Both the position numbers and the translations under genes were made by a program. Shown one piece after another: positions 37,701-47,381 of a DNA stretch of 64,000 nucleotides. The notes beneath the pieces are model-generated. The model saw only the letters and a list, made by a program, of their open reading frames with translations, made no database searches and had not been told where the DNA came from. Numbering within the stretch: position 1 is the first letter of the stretch; each line of letters starts with the position of its first letter. This DNA is from Sporocytophaga sp. (GTDB lineage: Bacteria; Bacteroidota; Bacteroidia; Cytophagales; Cytophagaceae), in the NCBI GenBank assembly GCA_024707265.1, contig JANQAB010000003.1, positions 620,001 through 684,000 on the forward strand, in the 5' to 3' direction.

Positions 37701-37797
37701 ACATCAGATTAACTTATCCGAGTTGAAGGCTGGAACTTATATCATTAAAATTATTTCAAAAGATGGTATATTCACATCCAAGCTGTTAAAGTTATAG
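34771..37797 (+). CDS. secreted M4-family (thermolysin-like) metallopeptidase with T9SS sorting domain
   Basis: A 1008-residue protein. Signal peptide 1-20 (FLFITILIINGALAQ). The propeptide (about 60-275) contains FTP/PepSY-type segments (HIRFSQKVGGIPVLGGDGIIHL). The M4 catalytic domain spans about 290-600, with zinc motif HEMTHG at 432-437 and NESLADIFGALV about 22 residues later. A PD40/TolB-like beta-propeller region follows (PSVSDNGRVMYFV, VSVSKDGTKIAAV; about 640-920). The last 80 residues (FRIYPNPFDNHITIDF, LKAGTYIIKI) are a type IX secretion C-terminal sorting domain. It is thus exported and likely attached to the cell surface or released. Extracellular protein degradation is its role. 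Monocistronic. Confidence 0.93.
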   Translation: MKKISCFLFITILIINGALAQHSKPDLFSSKKRNPQSQSFLRNASDRTIDGRLNRNALPYLLNSVPVSPGNASFFISLDQEKKTPYFIKRKPSGTKNTRKLFLISTELCKKEAANFLNDLKPVLKLHNNTNEFEIQNPPEKDVRHIRFSQKVGGIPVLGGDGIIHLSEDGNHTFHGQIENVTANLNTTPSVNAGQVIETAVSDLKKTIQVRALTIQEQQILEYKDPEARLVIVPRSEMIKLYELAWEISIRPNLIDHYHYYVSAVTGKIIFKENHTCTAIHATGTAPDLNGVNQNVTSYQAGATYYLIDTSNPMFSSGKSVLPEQPVGAIWTMSAGNTDLTSIAQITSASHSAWSSTAVSAHSNAKVCYNYYKNTHNRNSLNGQGGNIISVINVTDGGKSMENAYWNGKLMAYGNGGTYFKPLAGALDVAAHEMTHGVIQNSCNLRYSGQSGAINESLADIFGALVDRDDWKIGESITKNFTLFPSGALRDLSNPHNGGSSKSDYCWQPQHMDEFVNTTSDNGGVHINSGIPNKAFYLFATQVSKEKAEEVYYLAMTKYLFASSRFIDLRISVVNAASELYGENSNEVAQAKTAFDQVGILEGQATKVEESLPENPGDEYLLVTKTIKENYRLETIKTSTSVSTLITSTQVGRKPSVSDNGRVMYFVTPEGVIKQIYTVSNDESIFDNSRKWNNVSVSKDGTKIAAVTDDEDSSIYVRKTSAGSPWVRFILYNPTFTQDSIRSKGPKYADALEWDHHGESIMYDCYNVIKGDKDSVVFWDVNFIKVWDNAENDFSDGIVTKLYADLPQDISIGNPSFSKNSPHIVVYEIIDEFVGYVDMVATNLETSEGSFILGRNNGMLCFPNYNKSDTQIGFTTWAPSGQDTIFACVDMDVDKITPINGTYRSISGKYFNFYAIGDRVLSNESSIKSPDFRIYPNPFDNHITIDFNRIGETEVVLINSLGQNIYQENVNLNGFAQHQINLSELKAGTYIIKIISKDGIFTSKLLKL

Positions 37798-37825
37798 ATA
37801 AGATTTTTCATATCTCGGATTCGGA

Positions 37826-38599
37826 ATGTTCTTTATACTTTCTAAAATATTATTCTACTTAGTAATGCCAATGATCTGGATCATTGGCATTCTTATTTAT
37901 TCCTTATATACCAAAGACCTTAAGAGAAAAAAAGTAGCTGTTATATCTGCAACAATATTGCTTCTATTTTTCTCAAACGAATATATTGTTAATAAAGCCC
38001 TCTTATTTTGGGAAGAAGCTCCAGTCCCGATAGCTGATCTGCAAACAAACTATACCGCCATTGTTCTGACAGGGGTAACAGAGTCAAACAAATCTCCTAA
38101 AGATCGTATTTACTATAATAAAGGTGCTGACAGAGTTCTTCATACCCTTCAGTTATACAAAACTCATAAAATTAAATCAATCATTATTTCAGGAGGTGCA
38201 GCTGTTGTGATAGGCAAACAAGTTCCTGAAGCCGAAAGTCTGAAAAAAACATTTCTCACTGCAGCAGTTCCATCAAATGCAATGATCTTAGAGACTAAAT
38301 CCCGAAATACAAGAGAGAATGCTTTGTTTACAAAAAAGTTGATTGATTCATTAAATTTAAAAGGCCCTTTTCTGCTTGTCACCTCAGCTTTTCACATGAA
38401 GAGAGCTAAAGGGTGTTTCAAAAAAGCAGGCATTGATGTTACAGCCTATCCTGCAGACTATTATTCTATTGATGGCAAATTTACACCTGATTATTTAATT
38501 ATTCCATCAGAAAGAGCACTCTCAAAATGGAGTCTGTTAATACATGAAATTTTGGGATACTCAGTTTATAGAATGATGGGCTATACTATTCCTACTTAA
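37826..38599 (+). CDS. YdcF family protein (DUF218)
   Basis: A 257-residue inner-membrane protein. Two N-terminal membrane helices (about 1-25 and 35-55), then a DUF218 domain with [26 protein letters not shown], the conserved [15 protein letters not shown] (about 153-167) and [13 protein letters not shown]. Members such as SanA and ElyC affect cell-envelope integrity and lipid-carrier metabolism. Same strand as the metalloprotease, 28 bases behind it; a joint transcript is possible. The last 8 bases overlap the convergent aldehyde dehydrogenase gene. Confidence 0.88.
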   Translation: MFFILSKILFYLVMPMIWIIGILIYSLYTKDLKRKKVAVISATILLLFFSNEYIVNKALLFWEEAPVPIADLQTNYTAIVLTGVTESNKSPKDRIYYNKGADRVLHTLQLYKTHKIKSIIISGGAAVVIGKQVPEAESLKKTFLTAAVPSNAMILETKSRNTRENALFTKKLIDSLNLKGPFLLVTSAFHMKRAKGCFKKAGIDVTAYPADYYSIDGKFTPDYLIIPSERALSKWSLLIHEILGYSVYRMMGYTIPT

Positions 38600-39952
38600 C
38601 CCAAACTGATTTAATATTAACGAACTCCCTAATTCCAAATGACGCCAGCTCTCTTCCATATCCAGATAGTTTGACGCCACCAAATGGAAGCCTGGGATCT
38701 GATTTCACCATACCATTTATAAATACCGAACCAGATTCTATTTGTCTTGCCAAAGCCCTTCCTTTTTCAGAATCTCCTGTCCAGATAGAAGCCCCCAGCC
38801 CAAACTTGCTCTGATTAGCCAAATTGATTGCATCCTGCTCATTCTGAACACTTATTATGGCAGCCACGGGGCCAAAAGTTCTTCATCAAACGCCGGCATA
38901 CCAGGCTTTACATCATCAAGTATTGTTGGCGTAAACATTGCTCCAGCAGGAGGTATCCCGCCAATAATTACTGAAGCTCCCAATGAAATACTTTTTTGCA
39001 CCTGAGTGAAAAGGCTTTCAGCTAGATCCCTTCTTGCGAGAGGACCAACCTGAATTTCCGGAAACAAAGGATTTCCATGTTTTAATTCACTTATCGCCTT
39101 AACCATGGCCTGAACAAATTGATTCTTAACCGAATTTACAACAATAAATCGTTTAGCGGCGATACAGCTTTGACCATTATTAATCATCCTGGCCTTCACT
39201 GCCCACATTGCTGCATCTTCAACATCGGCATCTTTCAGGACGATAAAAGGATCACTTCCCCCAAGCTCAAGAACTGTCTTTTTAAGATGAGCGCCTGCGG
39301 AAGCAGCAACTTTCATTCCCGCCTGTTCGCTTCCAGTCAAGGTCACAGCCTTAATTGTATTATGAGCAATAAGTCTGTCTGTTTCCTCTCCGGAAATTAA
39401 TACAGATTGGAATACCCCTTTGGGAAAACCTGCTTCCTCAAATAAATCCTGTATCGCCAATGCACATTGAGGCACATTGGAAGCGTGCTTCAGAATACCT
39501 GTATTTCCTGCCATAATTGTTGGAGCAGCAAATCTGAACACCTGCCAAAAAGGAAAATTCCATGGCATAATTGCAAGGATGCATCCTAAAGGATCATACT
39601 CAACATAGCTTTCAGAAGCATCCGAAATTATCAAATCATCTTTAAGGAAAAACTCAGCATTTTCAGCATAGTATTCACAGACCCAGGCACATTTTTCTAC
39701 TTCGGCTTCTGCTTCCTTTATAGGCTTCCCCATTTCAGAAGTCATAAGGGTAGAGAGCAATCCTTTTTTCTCCCTGAGTTTGCCAGCTATTTTATTGAAC
39801 AAAGAACTTCTTTTTTCAAAAGAATAATCTTTCCAGACCTTAAATGCCTTTTCAGAATTGGCTAAAACTTCCTTTAGTTTATCTTCAGAATAAGATTCAT
39901 ATTCTTTCAATAACTGCCCTGTAAATGGATTTATAGACTTGATTTTTCCCAT
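38592..39952 (-). CDS. aldehyde dehydrogenase, succinate-semialdehyde type (one frameshift)
   Basis: About 454 residues when repaired. The NAD+-dependent ALDH marks are [32 protein letters not shown] (catalytic Glu) and [14 protein letters not shown] (nucleophilic Cys about 263). The C-terminal block [16 protein letters not shown] is usual. It starts [13 protein letters not shown]. The frame breaks at A4, 38874-38877; adding one base restores [11 protein letters not shown]. Its length matches the SSADH subfamily, which oxidises succinate semialdehyde to succinate. It is convergent with ydcF (8-base overlap). Soluble. Confidence 0.88.
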
Positions 39953-39966
39953 GATTGAAAAATTAA

Positions 39967-39990
39967 TAACTGAGTAACTAAATAACTAAA
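39967..39990. repeat. three tandem 8-base units upstream of the aldehyde dehydrogenase
   Basis: TAACTGAG, TAACTAAA, TAACTAAA in direct order, 14 bases from the ALDH start codon. A short AT-rich tandem repeat that could affect promoter activity; it may simply be low-complexity spacer. Confidence 0.4.
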
Positions 39991-39992
39991 AT

Positions 39993-40027
39993 AAAAAAGG
40001 GCTGTTCCTTTCGGAAAGCCCTTTTTT
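39993..40027 (-). terminator. intrinsic terminator of the GH3 gene
   Basis: AAAAAAGGGCT (39993-40003) pairs with AGCCCTTTTTT (40017-40027) over a 13-base loop. It lies 19 bases after the GH3 stop codon. U-tracts occur on both strands, so it can act in both directions. Confidence 0.85.
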
Positions 40028-40045
40028 ATTTTTTTTATTTTCGAA

Positions 40046-42376
40046 TTAGTCTTCGTAGTTGAATGAAGCCTTTAACTCACCAACGATAACATCAAATGCA
40101 CCTGGCTCAGTAATAAATGTTTTCTTATCCATCCCTACAAAAGCAAGGTCACTCTTATTAAGCTCAAATTCCACAGTTTGTGATTGCCCCGGAGCTAAAG
40201 AAATTTTCTTGAATTTTCTTAATCTCATCCATGAAGGAGTAATTGTAGCAAAGTGATCTCTTGTATAAAGTTCAACAGCTTCTTTACCAGCTTTTGAACC
40301 TGCATTTTTTACATCCACAGATACTTTAATTGTTCCGTTTCCTTTAAGAGTAGATGAACCTACTTTAAGGTTTGAATATTCAAATTTTGTATAGCTTAAG
40401 CCATATCCGAAAGGCCACTGTGGCTTATAACCATTTTCTCCCATTTGACCTGGTGCAAGCTCAGTTACTTTATCGCTATATTTATGGTCGTATGGGATAA
40501 TATCTCCACTGAATCTTGGATAAGAGAATGGAAGTTTACCACTTGGATTTACATCACCGAAAAGAACTTCAGCAATAGCATTGTGTCCTTGGCTTCCAGG
40601 GATATAAGCATTAATGATACCTTTTGCACCTGCTTCAATTTTTCTGATGATTCTTGGTCTTCCTTCTACTAATACGATCACTACAGGCTTGCCTGCTTCA
40701 TAAAGAGACGCAACTAACTTTTGCTGAGCTTCTGGCAAATCAAGTTCATCGATAACTCCAGGAGATTCTGCATAAGCATCTTCACCAATACATACAACAA
40801 CATAATCAACCGTTTTCGCAAGCTCTACGGCTTTTTTAGCATCTGCCTCTTTATCAAACTCAGATCCTTTGGCATAAAGCGTAGTTCCACCTGTATTCTT
40901 AGCTTTTATAGCATTGAAGATATAAGCAGTAGTATCAGGATAGTATTTAGCTTCGTTCCCTTGCCAAGTATATGACCATGACCCATTAAGAGCTGTAACT
41001 GATTTAGCAGCAGGACCGGTAACTAACACCTTCTTGCCTTTAGCAAGAGGAAGGATGTTGTCTTGGTTTTTTAAAAGAGTCATAGATTCTCTTGCAGCTT
41101 CTAATGCAGCAGTTTTATACTCAGCAAGTCCAAAGTTCTTAACAGCATCTTTTTCAGGGTAAGCATTGATGAAAAGCCCTGTTCTGAACTTCAGAGTTAA
41201 AATTCTTCCTACAGCTTCATTGATTCTTGCTTGAGAAACAGCACCCTCTTTAACAAGTTCAACAAGATATTCATAGAAAGAATAATCATGAGGAACCATG
41301 CTCATATCAATACCTGCATTTACTGCAAGTTTAACTGCTTCTTTTGGAGTCTGAGCTATTCTATGTTTAGTATGAAGTCTGATAACATCTTCCCAGTCTG
41401 AAACAGCAAGTCCTTTAAACCCTAGTTCACCTCTTAAGATATCAGTTAAAAGATATTTGCTGGCGTGAACAGGAACACCATTGATTTCACTTGAGTTAAT
41501 CATGATAGTGCTTGAACCTGCCTTGACAGCTTCAGTAAATGGAGGAAGGAAATACTCTCTCAGAACTCTTTCAGGAATATAAGACGGCGTTCTGTCTTTA
41601 CCTGATAGAGGTAAAGAGTAGCCGATATAATGCTTCATACAAGAAGCCACTCTGTCTAGTCTGTTAAGGTTTCCGTCTTTACCTTCCATCCCAATGATAG
41701 AAGCAACTCCCATTTGGGTTACTAAGTAAACATCTTCACCATATGTCTCTGAGAATCTAGGCCATAGTGGTTGTCTACCTACGTCTAAAACTGGAGCAAA
41801 ATTCCATCTGATACCTGATGCTCTTGTTTCTTTAGCAGTGATTTCACCTGCAAGTCTTGATAATTCCGGGTTACGAGTAGCTCCAATTCCTAAGTTCTGA
41901 GGGAATAGAGTTGATTTAGAAGTGAAAGTTACTCCATGGATAGCGTCGATACCATAAAGCACTGGAATTTTATTCGGAGTTTGCTTAGTAGCAACATCCT
42001 GTATTGCAGTGATAATCTGATGCCAAGTTTCAACAGAGTAAGCATGGTTAATGGCATTAAGAAGAGAACCAACTTTATAATCCACTATAGCTTTTCTCAA
42101 AGCTTCAGGATCAATAGTTCCATCCATGTTGCCGTAACCGCCTTTAAGGACAACGTTAAGGTTTACCTGAGTCATCTGGCCAACCTTTTCCTCTATACTC
42201 ATTTTACCCAAGAGTTCCTGAACTTTGGCTTCTACTTCAGCATCTGTCATTACAACAGGTGCAGAAGCCGCAGGAGTTTTAGATCCTTTTTTCTGCCCAT
42301 AAGCAGGGCCTAGCAAGGTGGCTAAAAATATCATTGAACCGATCAGGGTTTTCAATGAAAATAAACGTTTCTCCAT
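40046..42376 (-). CDS. bglX: glycoside hydrolase family 3 (beta-glucosidase)
   Basis: A 776-residue secreted enzyme. Signal peptide about 1-27 (MIFLATLLGPAYGQ). The GH3 N-terminal TIM barrel begins at the KMSIEEKVGQMTQ motif (54-66), with IPVLYGIDAIHG and KHYIGYS; the nucleophile Asp is in GLAVSDWEDV (about 327). The GH3 C-terminal sandwich and fibronectin-like domain follow, ending ITEPGAFDVIVGELKASFNYED. It splits beta-glucosides such as cellobiose and cellodextrins in the periplasm or at the surface. The codons are unusually T/C-rich with few rare ones, suggesting high expression. It is preceded by its own intergenic region with a terminator, and lies in a locus with carbohydrate-binding-like and outer-membrane proteins. 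Confidence 0.93.
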   Translation of the reverse strand: MEKRLFSLKTLIGSMIFLATLLGPAYGQKKGSKTPAASAPVVMTDAEVEAKVQELLGKMSIEEKVGQMTQVNLNVVLKGGYGNMDGTIDPEALRKAIVDYKVGSLLNAINHAYSVETWHQIITAIQDVATKQTPNKIPVLYGIDAIHGVTFTSKSTLFPQNLGIGATRNPELSRLAGEITAKETRASGIRWNFAPVLDVGRQPLWPRFSETYGEDVYLVTQMGVASIIGMEGKDGNLNRLDRVASCMKHYIGYSLPLSGKDRTPSYIPERVLREYFLPPFTEAVKAGSSTIMINSSEINGVPVHASKYLLTDILRGELGFKGLAVSDWEDVIRLHTKHRIAQTPKEAVKLAVNAGIDMSMVPHDYSFYEYLVELVKEGAVSQARINEAVGRILTLKFRTGLFINAYPEKDAVKNFGLAEYKTAALEAARESMTLLKNQDNILPLAKGKKVLVTGPAAKSVTALNGSWSYTWQGNEAKYYPDTTAYIFNAIKAKNTGGTTLYAKGSEFDKEADAKKAVELAKTVDYVVVCIGEDAYAESPGVIDELDLPEAQQKLVASLYEAGKPVVIVLVEGRPRIIRKIEAGAKGIINAYIPGSQGHNAIAEVLFGDVNPSGKLPFSYPRFSGDIIPYDHKYSDKVTELAPGQMGENGYKPQWPFGYGLSYTKFEYSNLKVGSSTLKGNGTIKVSVDVKNAGSKAGKEAVELYTRDHFATITPSWMRLRKFKKISLAPGQSQTVEFELNKSDLAFVGMDKKTFITEPGAFDVIVGELKASFNYED

Positions 42377-42420
42377 AAAATGTTTTAAATGATGCTTTTT
42401 TTAAGATTAGTTTAATAAAA

Positions 42421-42450
42421 GAAAAAGCTGTTCCCTTACGGAAACAGCTT
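42421..42450 (-). terminator. intrinsic terminator between the three-domain lipoprotein and GH3 genes
   Basis: On the minus strand AAGCTGTTTCC pairs with GGGAACAGCTT (one mismatch) over TTAC/GTAA, followed by TTTTTCTTTT. It follows the lipoprotein gene by about 67 bases, so GH3 probably has its own promoter or partial read-through. Confidence 0.8.
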
Positions 42451-42516
42451 CAAAGCTAATTATATTTTTATTTAAATCCGAACAATAATTGGCAGAGTTA
42501 AAATGGTCAGGCAAAA

Positions 42517-44440
42517 TTATTTCTTTGCCTTAGCATCATCTGCTGTCATCATTTTAATTTCGTCAATCACCAGGCTTCCTGTAAAGGCCTTTCCCCCAGG
42601 ATTAACATAAAATAATATCTGAACTATCTTAGCAGGATTTACTTTCTGTTTAGTAGGAAATGACTGTTCGAATTTATCAGTAAAATCAAAATACAAATCA
42701 ACAAAATCGTCTCCGGCAGCAATAGACTGCACTACAGGCTTAAGATTTGTAGAGTAACCATCAATGTCCTTTACATCAAGTCTTAGCTGACCAGCTTTAT
42801 CCGCTTTAACTCTTACTTTAACAACGGGCGTTGCAGTAAAGTCTGTTGACAAGAAGCCCCTTCCGAAGGTTTCGTACATTGGGCCTACACCATTCAATTC
42901 TACTTTCAAATTTTCACCAGCTTTTGAAAGTTTCACTTTATCACTTACACCATACCACTTAGCAATTCCATCCTTGAAATTATCAAGGCTAACAATTTTA
43001 GAATTTACAGGTGAAGGTGATGCTACGACTTCCTCTTTAACAGCTTCAACAACTGCAGGCTCTTCAGCTTTTTTCTCAGCAACAGCTTTTGTTTCTACTG
43101 CTGCCTTCTTTTTCTGTAACTACTGCTTTTGTTGCAGTAGTTGCGGCCTTAGGAGCTTCTTTAGCCTTTGCAGTTTCTTTTACTTCAGGAGCTTCTGATG
43201 CCGATGAAGCAGGAGTTTCTTTCGCAGTTGCAGTTTCTGACACTGTAGCTGGTGTGGTTGTGTTAGAAGAAGATGAAGATGACTCCTCTTTTTTATTCTC
43301 CTCTACTTTTCCCTGACCAGTTAATTCATTGTACTTTTGTCTTGTAATCACTTCGATTTCATCAACGTAAATCTTTCCTTCAAAAGCTGGACCTCCCGGG
43401 TTGATAAAGAATAATATATCCTTTATTTCAGCTGGATTTACAGTTTGATTGTCTGGATAAACCTGAGAGAATTTATCTTTATAGTCATAGAAGTAATCTC
43501 TGTATTCATTCAAGGCAATTTTGTGAGAAATTACACTTGCATTTGTAACTCTACCTTCAGAATCTTTCACATCCCCTCTAAGTATTGGTTCACTGTCACC
43601 GATAGCCTTGGCTTTAACCCTTACAATGTCAGCTTTATTAAAGTCTTTAATTGCAAATGCTCTACCAAAACACTCATATCCAGGACCAGCACCAGTTACA
43701 CTAATAGCAAGCTCTTCACCTTCAGTCATCAGGTTAATTTTATCAGCAGCCCACCAGGAATCGATTGGCTCAGAAAAATCATCAATGATTCCGCCAACAG
43801 CCGCAGGACCTGCCGCAGGTAATTCTGAAAGAGGAATTGCTTTTATTTCATCAATGTAAAGTGTTCCAGTATAGGGGGCTCCTCCACCATTAATAAAGAA
43901 TAATACTTCATTGATAATTCTAGCATCAACCTCTTTAGACTCAGGCCACGCTTGTTTCCATTTACCAGTGAAGTTGTAGTAAAAGTCCTGAAACGGACCA
44001 GATTTTGGCACTTTAACATTTGGGATCATATCAGCCATGTATCCATTAGCATCACGGAATCTGATACTAACATTAGGAGCTGTTGCACCTTCAGAACGCA
44101 TTCTAAGCTTAAGTACAGAGGCTTCTGTAAAATCAAGCATTGTTATAGCGCTACCAAAACATTCCCATTTCGGTCCAACATTTTTCATTTGGATCTTTAA
44201 GGTATCTCCTTTTTTAGCCAAAGCAAGTTGCTCGTTGGCAACCCACCAGCTGTATATTTCATTTGAAAACCCTTCCACAACTCCCTTATTGAATTTCAGA
44301 ACCGGAACCCCATATTCCGGATCTTCAGCAACAGCTAGTTGATGACTGTCATCCAAAGTGGCTTTCTCAAGGCTTACGCAGCCACTAAATATGACAGGTA
44401 AGAAAAGTACCTTTATTGAATATTTAAAGAATTTCTTCAT
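42517..44440 (-). CDS. lipoprotein with three tandem carbohydrate-binding-like beta-sandwich domains (one frameshift)
   Basis: About 640 residues when repaired. Lipoprotein signal with lipobox IFSGC (about residue 21). Three similar domains of about 145 residues follow: about 50-210, 215-375 and 480-640. Each has a W or Y at the start (YSWWVAN, DSWWAAD, AKWYGVS), a GP.(W/Y)E(C/T)FG block, D-F strands, (N)P.(E/K)I..ILF(F/Y)(I/V)NPGG, and a closing (Y/V)(V/I)DEI. Domains 2 and 3 are linked by a Lys/Ala/Glu/Thr-rich stretch. The frame breaks in T5 at 43109-43113 (one base too many). The fold resembles CBM11/CIA30-type sandwiches. It likely binds glycans at the outer membrane, in support of the neighbouring GH3 and porins. 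No exact family is known to me. Confidence 0.7.
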
Positions 44441-44455
44441 TTGTTAATGTCCTAA

Positions 44456-45517
44456 TTAATTTTGAGGTAAAGGTTTACCGTAGGTAAAGATTGGATAATC
44501 AAATCCATATTGAGTGCTTGCGCCACTTGGATCAGAAAGTAAAGTAAATCCAACCTTTCCAGCTTTATGCGGTTCTCTGATTCTATTTCCTACAATACTT
44601 GCGGTAAAAGAGAAATCACTATATTTCACAGATATAAGCTTCCAGCCTGTCCAATTTATTTTGAAATCGTAGAAAAGCTCATCTTCATTGTCTTCTATTC
44701 CACCCTTTCCATTATCATTCTCCTGGATTTTCAGCGAACCTTTATCGTTAACAAAACCTCTTCCATATACAAACACGTTGTAATATACACTATCAGGGTT
44801 TGTTGTTTTTAAATTCAGAGATACTATTCCCCCTGCTCCGTCAATATAGAAATCATTATTAACGTCTAATCCTGACATATAATAATAATTATTTCCGGAA
44901 GGAGGTTTAACTGAAGAAGTATTCCAATTCACTCCGGTTATACTTTGTGGATATGAGACAACTCCATTATAAGCACCACTAAGTCCGGTACCAGCCTCGC
45001 CTCCGAAAACATACCAGCTAGCAGGGAACTTCTTATGTCCAGCAGGTTTTACTGTTTCAAAATCATTAACAAGGACTCCATATGATTTAGGAGTTTTGAT
45101 AGTTAAAGTATCCTTTAAAATTTTATTAGACCCTAGGAAACTTAACTCTGCAATAACACTATCTTTTGCATTGAAAAAATATAACCCATTGTGTCCCCCA
45201 TCCCATTTGATTTTGCTCAGATCTGCTGCTTTACCTGTAAAGTTCACAGAAGCTCCATTATTGCTCGACAATTTTAGAAAATAAGTGACTTCCTGAGAAA
45301 ATTTTGCATCAAAAGCCACTAAAGCCTTAGTTAAATCCACCTCATTAGAGGGGCTCATTGTAAATGCATCATCAACTACAAAAAAATCAGGATCTGCATT
45401 TCTGTATTCAGGTCCTATCATTTTTTCTGGATGTTTGTCCCTTTTACAACTGATGCTAAGGATACAAACACAAAGAGTTGATAACAATAAAATCGAATTT
45501 CTTTTAAATCTTTTCAT
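44456..45517 (-). CDS. surface lipoprotein, unknown family (glycan locus)
   Basis: A 353-residue lipoprotein: signal with lipobox LSISC-K (about residue 24). The mature protein is beta-rich; residues about 30-140 look like a PKD/Ig-like domain (FDAKFSQEVTYFLKL, SVNFTGKAADL), and about 145-350 a jelly-roll-like domain with VLVNDFETVKPAG at its start. The NDFE opening is common in carbohydrate-binding lipoproteins. No catalytic motif is seen. It lies between the three-domain lipoprotein gene and a beta-barrel gene with short gaps, so it likely shares their task of glycan capture or transport. Family unknown to me. Confidence 0.6.
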   Translation of the reverse strand: MKRFKRNSILLLSTLCVCILSISCKRDKHPEKMIGPEYRNADPDFFVVDDAFTMSPSNEVDLTKALVAFDAKFSQEVTYFLKLSSNNGASVNFTGKAADLSKIKWDGGHNGLYFFNAKDSVIAELSFLGSNKILKDTLTIKTPKSYGVLVNDFETVKPAGHKKFPASWYVFGGEAGTGLSGAYNGVVSYPQSITGVNWNTSSVKPPSGNNYYYMSGLDVNNDFYIDGAGGIVSLNLKTTNPDSVYYNVFVYGRGFVNDKGSLKIQENDNGKGGIEDNEDELFYDFKINWTGWKLISVKYSDFSFTASIVGNRIREPHKAGKVGFTLLSDPSGASTQYGFDYPIFTYGKPLPQN

Positions 45518-45535
45518 AAGAAATGGTCTTAAAAT

Positions 45536-47350
45536 TTAGAATACCATTGTATAATTTAAGAAAATTTGATTGATTTTGTAATCAAAATCTCCTAAAGATG
45601 TTGACTGTAATTTACTTTTGTTATTATAGAATACAGCCTGACCGGTAAAGTAAGTATTTTTAGTAAATCTATATCTGATACCAGCAGCGAATAAACCTTG
45701 ATTAAATAGCTGACTTGAAATAGTATTTGCAGCAGTTATGTCAGAATATCCCTGAACAGGGTTAACCAAATCATTATATGCATTCCTTACCAAAACATAC
45801 TCATTTCCTTTGGCATTCAACATCTTATATCCTGCTATTATATCAAAGCTCTTAACAACCTCAACATTGAATCCTGCATCTATTAACGTACTTTTCAGGT
45901 CAATCTGATTTCCTCCGTCTCTTTTTGTATGCTCATATCTGAAACCGAAATTAAGACCAAGATTTCTTTCCCAGTTAATCAATTTGTTAACATTAAAGAA
46001 TAAACCTCCTCTAACTCCAGTAAATTTTCTTGTATCAGTAGAACCTTCACCAATAACCTCTGACAATAAGTCTACTTTCACATCTCCCTTCACAACCTTC
46101 TCCATTTCTCCAACAGAAGCACCGAACGATACACCTTTTCTGTTTGGAGTTGCTGTTCCATAAGGAGTTATGTTATTATATTCAGGTCTGTATGTCATTA
46201 ACACAGGCATGATATTTAAGTTTCTGATATTTTCTTCAGAAATTCTATCTAATAAACCAGGTTGTCTGATCGCAGCACCTTCTTTCACAGTGGTAAATAA
46301 TGCAGGAGCTCCATAATCATAAATTCTCCTGGTTTGGGCACCAGGGCTATTAAAGTTATCGCTCACATTTCTATAAGATGCAAACAATTTTACTTTCAAG
46401 GGTTTATACTCACCAGAAACTCCAATATCATAAAAATTTCCATCTTTACTTACAGTTGAATCATCCTGAGCTCTGAAGAAAGAGTATTTAGAAAAACCAG
46501 CTTCTCCATATAAAAAGGCCCCGATTTGATCATCCTCATATCCAAGTTTAAAATCAACGGTAGCAACCTTATTATCAAACTCATACACATTGTTTGCGAC
46601 AGTTCCGGTTAAATCCAACATTTGAATATAATTTCCACCAATCTGGAAAAATTTGCTCTGAACCAGATCCAGTCTTCCACCCCAATTAACTCTGTCAGGA
46701 GTAGCCAAATCAAGAATGTCTTTTCTACCTGCCCTTGCTGCAAAAACTCTTACTCCGATTTTTTCAATTCCTTGTGTAAATCTAAAGTTAGCATTTGCAT
46801 GCGCACCTTGCATCCTCCATTTATTTCCGAAATTGAAGTTTTCATAATTTACAATACTTCTTCTGATTGCAAATACGTCAGCTTCATAATCATGATAAGA
46901 TTCGTCAAAGTTGTATAGTGTATAAGGAGTTAACCCTAAATCAATATCTCCTATTTCATATTTTACTATTTTTGCAATAACCCCGTCAATACGTAGCTGT
47001 CTGAAAAACACTGAGCTTTCGTTTCCGTAAAACCCTCCAAAATTGTTTCTAATTCTCAGAATTGCGCTTGCCCTTAAATTTTCATTTGGTTGAGCATTAA
47101 CGCCAAGATCAAATATAGTGTATCCGCCTGTACCACGTCTCCCTATTACAGAATCAGTTCTGGATCCTTGATATAAAGGATTTGCATCAGGTATAGTCAA
47201 TACATTTCCTTTTAATTGGTCTGTTGTAACAAGCGCTCTTCCAAGACCATTAAAGTAAACTGTCTGGGCGTTTGTATTCTGAATACAGACAGCAATAAAA
47301 ATTACTAAACCAAGTAAAAATTTCTTGCTCATTATATTATAAGTTATCAT
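45536..47350 (-). CDS. outer-membrane beta-barrel protein (glycan locus)
   Basis: A 604-residue protein; the likelier start is the Met at residue 7 (47332, MSKKFLLGLVIFIAV). Signal peptide ends near QNTNAQ. The rest is a series of amphipathic strands with alternating aromatics (KVKLFASYRNVS, LNFGFRYEHTKRD, KNTYFTGQAVFYNN), ending in the aromatic YTMVF typical of a barrel C-terminal strand. No TonB plug domain or box is present, so it is porin-like rather than SusC-like. It may take up oligosaccharides for GH3. No named family known to me. Second barrel of the locus. Confidence 0.68.
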   Translation of the reverse strand: MITYNIMSKKFLLGLVIFIAVCIQNTNAQTVYFNGLGRALVTTDQLKGNVLTIPDANPLYQGSRTDSVIGRRGTGGYTIFDLGVNAQPNENLRASAILRIRNNFGGFYGNESSVFFRQLRIDGVIAKIVKYEIGDIDLGLTPYTLYNFDESYHDYEADVFAIRRSIVNYENFNFGNKWRMQGAHANANFRFTQGIEKIGVRVFAARAGRKDILDLATPDRVNWGGRLDLVQSKFFQIGGNYIQMLDLTGTVANNVYEFDNKVATVDFKLGYEDDQIGAFLYGEAGFSKYSFFRAQDDSTVSKDGNFYDIGVSGEYKPLKVKLFASYRNVSDNFNSPGAQTRRIYDYGAPALFTTVKEGAAIRQPGLLDRISEENIRNLNIMPVLMTYRPEYNNITPYGTATPNRKGVSFGASVGEMEKVVKGDVKVDLLSEVIGEGSTDTRKFTGVRGGLFFNVNKLINWERNLGLNFGFRYEHTKRDGGNQIDLKSTLIDAGFNVEVVKSFDIIAGYKMLNAKGNEYVLVRNAYNDLVNPVQGYSDITAANTISSQLFNQGLFAAGIRYRFTKNTYFTGQAVFYNNKSKLQSTSLGDFDYKINQIFLNYTMVF

Positions 47351-47381
47351 TTAAATCAGTTCTTAAATTTTGTAATAGTTA

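Noticed and set aside
42451..42458. CAAAGCTA (TAGCTTTG on the minus strand) as a promoter for GH3
   Set aside because: It has the -7 pattern, but no -33 element at 19 bases, and lies ahead of a terminator stem that would stop its transcript before GH3.
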